Source of the DNA: G020344215 sp039586575
GTDB lineage: Bacteria > Gemmatimonadota > Gemmatimonadetes > Palauibacterales > KS3-K002
Assembly: GCA_039586575.1 (NCBI GenBank)
Contig: JBDHKD010000013.1
Coordinates: 36,915-100,914 of the forward strand
Length of the DNA: 64,000 nucleotides
Reading direction: 5' to 3'
Both the position numbers and the translations under genes were made by a program. Under the pieces are notes generated by a model. The model did not search any database and was not told the origin of the DNA. It worked only from the letters and a program-made list of their open reading frames with translations. Of the stretch, positions 59,752 to 64,000 are shown piece by piece (positions within the stretch are counted from its first letter, which is position 1; every line of letters starts with the position of its first letter).

Positions 59752-61340
59752 CCCCCTCCTCCTGGGGTTCGGATGCTGATCAGGTCACCGGATCGTGCGT
59801 CGATAGTCGTCTTGGCGGGTAACGGCATCCACTCGCCGGCCCGGCCGAGCCAGTTCTCGCCGGTTGCGCCGTCCGTACCGCCGCGGGCGCCCCAGGGCGC
59901 ATGGCGGCGCCGCTCTGACAGGATGCAGATGCTGGCCGCTGCGAGCAGCTCGATATCACGGCGCAGGCCGTCGCCGCCAGGCCAGCGGCCGTCCCCGCCG
60001 GAGCCGTGCCTCAGCGAGTAGTGTCGCAGGCGGACCGGTATTTCGTGCTCGAGCGCCTCGATCGGTGTGTTGAGCGAGTTGGTCATGTGGGTATGCACGC
60101 CGGAGAGACCTGGGTGATTGGGGCCGGCGCCCATGCCACCGGCCACCGTCTCGTAGTAGGCGAAGGCCTCGCCGGTTCGCGGGTCGGTGCCACCCACGGT
60201 AAAGTTGTTCATCGTGCCGCTGGAGCAAGCCGGGACCAGGTCGGGTAGTGCATCGGCGAGCGCGCGGAACACCACATCGACGATCCGCTGCGAGGTCTCG
60301 ACGTTCCCGGCCGCCACGGCGGCAGGCGGTGTGGCGTTCACGACGGTGCCCAGCGGCGCGACTATCCTGACGGCGGGCATCGCGCCGCCTCCGGCGGGCA
60401 ACGACGTGCCCAGCACCGCCTCGGCGATGCAGCGCAGGACGTAGCGGACAGCCGACTCGGTGATAGCGGCGACGGCGTTGATATTGCCGGCGCACTGGGG
60501 CGCCGATCCGCTGAAGTCGACCTCCAGCGCGTCGCCACGAACCGTCACGCGAACGGCAATGCGCACCGGTCCGGGATCGACGCCGTCGTCGTCCATGAAG
60601 TCTTCGGCGACGTACTCACCGTCGGGGATGCCATCGATCACGGCGCGGACGAGACGATCGGCGTAAGAGGCGAGTGCGTCGAAGGCAGTGGCCAACGAGC
60701 CGGCGCCGCCGCGGGCGGCGAGTTCCTGTAGTCGGCGGGCTCCAGTCTCGAGGGCGGCGAGCTGGGCGTGCAGGTCACCCTCGCGCTCCTCGGGCGTGCG
60801 AACGTTCGTGAGGATCAGCCGCCAGACGTCGGTCTGGATCGCGCCGCCGCGTACGAGAAAGACGGGCGGGATGCGGAGCCCCTCCTGGAAGATCTCACGG
60901 GATAGCGGCATCGAACCGGGCATCTGACCCCCGATATCGGCATGGTGGGCCCGCGAGGCCACGTAGGCGACCGGCGCTGCACACCCGTCCACCCAGATCC
61001 CCCGCACCGTGGTGAGGTCCGGAAGGTGGGTCCCGCCGTAATACGGGTCGTTGAGCACGGCCACATCGCCCGCGCCCAGTTCCAGGGCGCCGATAGCCGC
61101 CTCGACGCTCTGCGGTATCGCCCCCAGGTGGACGGGCATGTGATCGCCCAGCGCCACCGGGCGCGCCTCGGGGTCCAGAATGGCGCAACTGTAGTCACGC
61201 CGCTCCTTGATATTCGGCGAGTAGGCGCTGCGCCTGAGCGCCGCCCCCATCTCCTCAGCGATGGCGAGCAGCAGCGAGCGGTAGACCTCCAGCCGAATGG
61301 CGTCGAGAGGTCCGGCGACCCCCGGTCGGGCGGTTTGCAT
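59730..61340 (-). CDS. Hydantoinase B/oxoprolinase (HyuB family), orphan
   Basis: A 536-residue protein matching the B subunit throughout: SPNIKERRDYSCAILD, NDPYYGGTHLPD, RAHHADIGGQMPGSM, DFSGSAPQC and the C-terminal RTPGGGGWG. The enzyme normally needs an A subunit (HyuA) for ATP-dependent ring opening of hydantoins or oxoproline, or acetone carboxylation; none is in the window, although the region upstream is complete. The last 22 bases overlap the hydrolase gene. Confidence 0.9.
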   Translation of the reverse strand: MQTARPGVAGPLDAIRLEVYRSLLLAIAEEMGAALRRSAYSPNIKERRDYSCAILDPEARPVALGDHMPVHLGAIPQSVEAAIGALELGAGDVAVLNDPYYGGTHLPDLTTVRGIWVDGCAAPVAYVASRAHHADIGGQMPGSMPLSREIFQEGLRIPPVFLVRGGAIQTDVWRLILTNVRTPEEREGDLHAQLAALETGARRLQELAARGGAGSLATAFDALASYADRLVRAVIDGIPDGEYVAEDFMDDDGVDPGPVRIAVRVTVRGDALEVDFSGSAPQCAGNINAVAAITESAVRYVLRCIAEAVLGTSLPAGGGAMPAVRIVAPLGTVVNATPPAAVAAGNVETSQRIVDVVFRALADALPDLVPACSSGTMNNFTVGGTDPRTGEAFAYYETVAGGMGAGPNHPGLSGVHTHMTNSLNTPIEALEHEIPVRLRHYSLRHGSGGDGRWPGGDGLRRDIELLAAASICILSERRRHAPWGARGGTDGATGENWLGRAGEWMPLPAKTTIDARSGDLISIRTPGGGGWGNAES

Positions 61341-61364
61341 GAGTCGTGAGCCAATCAGTATAAT
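61335..61364 (+). promoter_or_regulatory. Sigma-70-type promoter upstream of the 92-residue gene
   Basis: TTGCAT (61335-61340), 18 bases, TATAAT (61359-61364), giving a leader of about 75 bases. The -10 is a perfect consensus in otherwise GC-rich DNA. Confidence 0.65.
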
Positions 61365-61447
61365 TAGGCCGTTCGACCAACGGCTGCTCGCTGCGGGCTC
61401 TCCTGGAAGAGTTCAGCGACGCAGTGTAATTGTAGATCGAGGAGGCA

Positions 61448-61726
61448 ATGTTGAGCAAACGCAGCAAGGAGGATCGGCCGAAACTTACTGAGTTCGATAG
61501 GGCGCGAAATGAGTTGTTGAGCCAGATCAGGCACTGTGGAGTCTTGGAGGCGACGGCGGATCAGCGAGACGTGTGGTTCAAGCAGACGATGGAATACTTG
61601 ACGAAGCGCTATCCGGCGGTGAGCCAAGAGCAACTGGACGAGCTGGACGCTATGGGCAGGCGATACTGCGAGCCGATCATAGCGTACGGCGCCCCGAACG
61701 AATCGGCCGAAAAGGGCAGCAACTGA
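61448..61726 (+). CDS. Small hypothetical protein
   Basis: A 92-residue charged helical protein (MLSKRSKEDRPKLTEFDRARNELLSQI) with two cysteines (30 and 74) and no membrane segment. A GGAGG ribosome site is at 61441-61445, a consensus promoter lies upstream and a good terminator follows, so it is almost surely expressed as its own unit. The family is not recognised. Confidence 0.75.
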   Translation: MLSKRSKEDRPKLTEFDRARNELLSQIRHCGVLEATADQRDVWFKQTMEYLTKRYPAVSQEQLDELDAMGRRYCEPIIAYGAPNESAEKGSN

Positions 61727-61746
61727 GAGCACGGTTTACGATCCGG

Positions 61747-61770
61747 CCCTGGCCGGGCCAGGGTCTTTTC
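61747..61770 (+). terminator. Intrinsic terminator after the 92-residue gene
   Basis: Stem CCCTGGC/GCCAGGG with a CGG loop, followed by TCTTTTC. It lies 20 bases after the stop and 15 bases before the next start. Confidence 0.8.
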
Positions 61771-61784
61771 CCCGCCCAACCTAA

Positions 61785-63158
61785 ATGACGATCCTGGAAG
61801 TCGTCTGGAAACTGCTGGCGGTCCTGCTATTGGTGGGCGCCAACGGCTTCTTCGTCGCCGCGGAATTCGCACTCGTCAGCGCGGACGAATCGCGGCTGGC
61901 TGGCTTGGCCGAGAAGGGCGACCGCCGGGCGGTCACGGTGAGTAAGGCGCGGGAAGAGCTCAACCTCCACCTGTCGTCGTGCCAGGTAGGCATCACGCTG
62001 GCCTCCCTGGCGCTGGGCTGGGTCGGTGAGGTGACGATCGCGGCGACCCTGATCAGGGTATTCTCGGGTCTGCCGCGGCCGCTTGACGTGATCGCCGGCC
62101 ACAGCGTGGCTGTGGCCGTTGCGTTCACGATCATCACCTACCTACACGTCGTCCTCGGTGAGCTGGCGCCCAAGGCGCTGGCGATCTTCCATCCCGAGCA
62201 GGTGGCGCGCTGGACCGTGCGGCCCCTGATACTCTTCACGCGGTTGGGCAGTCCGCTGATCTGGTCGCTCAACGAATCCGCGAACGTGCTACTGCGCGTC
62301 TTTGGGGTTCGCTTGCCGACGGAGGCGGAGCGGGTCCATGGCCCCGACGAGATCATGCTGCTGGTCAGGCGTGGCATGGAGGTGGGGACCGTAGAGCAGG
62401 ACGAGCAGGCGATGATTCACGGAGTGTTCGGGTTGACCCGCACCGTGGCCCGTGAGGTGATGACACCGCGGCCGGACATCGTGGCGGTGCCGGTCGATGT
62501 CGGATTCGAAGAGCTGGTGGCGACGATCTCCAGTTCGGGCCATTCACGCCTGCCGGTCTACAAGGACAACCTCGACAACGTTGTGGGGATCGTGCTGGCC
62601 AAGGATCTGCTGCGGCTGTCGGGGGAAGGCGCTGCGACGGACTTCGACGTCACCCGGATCATGCGGGAGCCGTATTTCGTCCCTGATACCAAGTCGGTAG
62701 ACGACCTGCTCGCCGAGTTCCGGTCACTGAAGATCCATGTGGCCATCGTGGTGGATGAGTTCGGCGGCACCGACGGCCTGGTGTCGCTGGAAGATCTGAT
62801 CGAAGAGATCGTCGGTGAGATCTACGACGAGTACGACGTGGCGCGCCCCATGTATACGAAGACGGTTGGCGGTCAGCATATCATCGACGGGGGCGCCCCG
62901 ATCGACGAGATCAACGAGAAGTTCGGGCTCGGCCTGCCGGAAGAGGACTACGACACGTTGGGCGGATTCATCCTGGGCGAGTTGGGTCAGGTGCCCAGGC
63001 GCGGTGACTCGATTCAGGTGCCGGGCGCCACCCTCGTGGTGGAGCGAGTCGATGAACGGCGCGTGCGTCTGGTTCGGCTGTTGAGCGATGACGAAACCCT
63101 GCCAACCGTGCGCTCCACGCGAGCGACATCCGGCGAATCGGACGACGCGGATGCGTGA
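61785..63158 (+). CDS. CNNM/CorC (HlyC-type) transporter-like membrane protein
   Basis: A 457-residue protein: DUF21/CNNM membrane domain (about 1-195) opening VLLLVGANGFFVAAEFALVSAD, two CBS domains (MTPRPDIVAVP; IMREPYFVPDTKSVDDLL, VVDEFGGTDGLVSLED) and a C-terminal CorC_HlyC domain (LGLPEEDYDTLGGFIL). The family takes part in Mg2+ (or Co2+) efflux. The old hemolysin label does not imply toxicity. The start lies soon after a terminator, so promoter elements must overlap it or read-through occurs. Confidence 0.92.
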   Translation: MTILEVVWKLLAVLLLVGANGFFVAAEFALVSADESRLAGLAEKGDRRAVTVSKAREELNLHLSSCQVGITLASLALGWVGEVTIAATLIRVFSGLPRPLDVIAGHSVAVAVAFTIITYLHVVLGELAPKALAIFHPEQVARWTVRPLILFTRLGSPLIWSLNESANVLLRVFGVRLPTEAERVHGPDEIMLLVRRGMEVGTVEQDEQAMIHGVFGLTRTVAREVMTPRPDIVAVPVDVGFEELVATISSSGHSRLPVYKDNLDNVVGIVLAKDLLRLSGEGAATDFDVTRIMREPYFVPDTKSVDDLLAEFRSLKIHVAIVVDEFGGTDGLVSLEDLIEEIVGEIYDEYDVARPMYTKTVGGQHIIDGGAPIDEINEKFGLGLPEEDYDTLGGFILGELGQVPRRGDSIQVPGATLVVERVDERRVRLVRLLSDDETLPTVRSTRATSGESDDADA

Positions 63159-63203
63159 GTGCCGGGTAGACGCGCGCAAGTGGTTTCCGCTGGACGGGGG
63201 ACG

Positions 63204-63872
63204 ATGGACGATCTGGACCGTCTGTACTACGAATTCGTAGAGATACTGCGGCGTGAGCGGCCTGCGGCTCTGAGGGATGAGGCGCTCACCTTTGCCGAGC
63301 TGCACGACCAGATGATCCCCTATCCGCGAATCCGCAATCGTGTGGGGTTCCCGACCTACGAGGATTACGAGGCGGCCGTCTCGCGGCTGCTATCGGGCGA
63401 GCGAGACTACCTGCTTTGCGACCGCATGGTACAGGAGGAGTTGCGGGCGGGGCTGGAGGAGTCTCTCCCCGACATCCGCCGCTTTCTCGCCTACCCGGAC
63501 GTGCGCGTCCAGCTCAACCCGGAGAAGATCCCGCCACCCGGCGACATCCGGTACGCGCCACCCGAGTTGCGCGAGGGCCACGATTGGGCGAGCGAGGCGA
63601 TCGAGGCGGCGGAGGCGGAAGCGGCCGCGGCGCCGCCCGAGGAATCCGAACTACCCGCCGAGGCGGTCGCAGCGGAGCCGCAGCCGGTGGCGTCCTACTA
63701 CTGCCCGGATTGCGGGGGAAAGGCGCCCGAGGGTGCGACCTTCTGCCCGTTCTGTGGTCGGCGGCTGCTGCCGGATGTCTGCCGACTCTGCGGAGCGGAC
63801 CTGGACGGCGGCTGGTCGTTCTGCCCACGCTGCGGGACGGCGGCGGCGGAAGGCGGGGCGGATTCAGCTTGA
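63204..63872 (+). CDS. Double zinc-ribbon protein
   Basis: A 222-residue protein. The N-terminal helical part (MDDLDRLYYEFVEILRRERP to about 125) has no known family; a Glu/Ala-rich linker follows, then two zinc ribbons: CPDCG ... CPFCG and CRLCG ... CPRCG. The ATG at 63204 was preferred over a GTG at 63159 because family-like sequence begins there, behind a GGACGGGGG site. It may be cotranscribed with the CorC-type gene. Confidence 0.7.
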   Translation: MDDLDRLYYEFVEILRRERPAALRDEALTFAELHDQMIPYPRIRNRVGFPTYEDYEAAVSRLLSGERDYLLCDRMVQEELRAGLEESLPDIRRFLAYPDVRVQLNPEKIPPPGDIRYAPPELREGHDWASEAIEAAEAEAAAAPPEESELPAEAVAAEPQPVASYYCPDCGGKAPEGATFCPFCGRRLLPDVCRLCGADLDGGWSFCPRCGTAAAEGGADSA

Positions 63873-64000
63873 CGGGCCATTTGCGAGCCGGTATTATCCG
63901 TCCCCGTAATCTCCCTGCAACGAGATTTCCCATGCGGTTCGCCGCCGGCGTCGAGACCCGGTCGCGTTGCGACGGGCGGAGGGGACGCTGGCAGTAGCGA
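63873..64000. other. Window end, no gene assigned
   Basis: 128 bases after the zinc-ribbon gene. An AT-richer patch (GGTATTATCCG) at 63890 could be part of a promoter for a gene beyond the window. A short ATG frame at 63931 stops before the edge and does not look like protein. Confidence 0.4.

Noticed and set aside
1..64000. CRISPR arrays, transposases, integrases, phage genes, rRNA or tRNA genes
   Set aside because: No regularly spaced repeats, no transposase- or integrase-like products and no structural RNA signature were found on either strand.

Overview
The window is 64 kb of GC-rich bacterial DNA (roughly 60-70% GC in the lines counted), densely coded, with many four-base start/stop overlaps. 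It reads as a free-living Gram-negative chromosome: an LpxL-type acyltransferase, a TonB-like protein, many secreted multihaem cytochromes and lipoproteins with Gly/Ala-Cys lipoboxes. A PorX-type response regulator/PglZ protein, an M6 protease with a dockerin-like tail and a mycobacterial-style CysM/Mec/CysO set make Gemmatimonadota or a relative my best guess. This is inference only; no rRNA is present.

1-16.9 kb is an electron-transfer region. A minus-strand operon encodes a Rieske-fold protein without cluster ligands, a cytochrome b without the PEWY motif, a nine-haem cytochrome c and a NapC/NirT cytochrome cut by the window edge. Next come a CsoR-family regulator and a small tetrahaem cytochrome with an internal duplication. 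Then follow [NiFe]-hydrogenase maturation genes in two convergent blocks (hypABF plus, hypCDE minus), and the distal end of an uptake hydrogenase operon: only the C-terminal half of the large subunit, then the cytochrome b subunit and the maturation protease. No small subunit is present. A one-haem lipoprotein and a 19-haem c/b fusion resembling Geobacter CbcL close the region.

17-31 kb holds a Zn/Cd-type P-ATPase with its ArsR repressor, a coiled-coil protein, a sodium/solute symporter, a histidine phosphatase, lipoproteins, a large M6 protease, an HU protein with a clear promoter and terminator, a degenerate DEAD-box protein, two small proteins (one ubiquitin-like) and an M24 peptidase.

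31-46 kb is mostly metabolism: an amidohydrolase, a PHP phosphatase followed by a HisF-like pseudoenzyme that appears to start at CTG, an FkbM methyltransferase of lower GC, an S9 peptidase, and a serine pathway (class V aminotransferase plus SerA).

46.8-49.8 kb is the most interesting locus: cysM, mec (JAMM protease) and a gene in which the ubiquitin-like sulfur carrier CysO is fused in frame to its own activating enzyme (MoeZ: E1-like domain plus rhodanese). The carrier's Gly-Gly end is therefore buried inside the protein, so something, most simply the neighbouring JAMM protease, must expose it. SerA and the aminotransferase nearby would supply O-phosphoserine to this cysteine route.

50-64 kb carries rpe, kbl, a TonB-like gene leading into a PorX/MsbA/LpxL/glycosyltransferase/DUF3108 envelope operon, an alpha/beta hydrolase with an orphan hydantoinase B, a CorC/HlyC-type membrane protein and a zinc-ribbon protein. 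No tRNA, rRNA, CRISPR, transposase or phage gene was recognised.

A recurring theme is proteins that keep a fold but lose key residues: the Rieske-like protein, cytochrome b, the CsoR-type regulator, the DEAD-box protein and the HisF-like protein.
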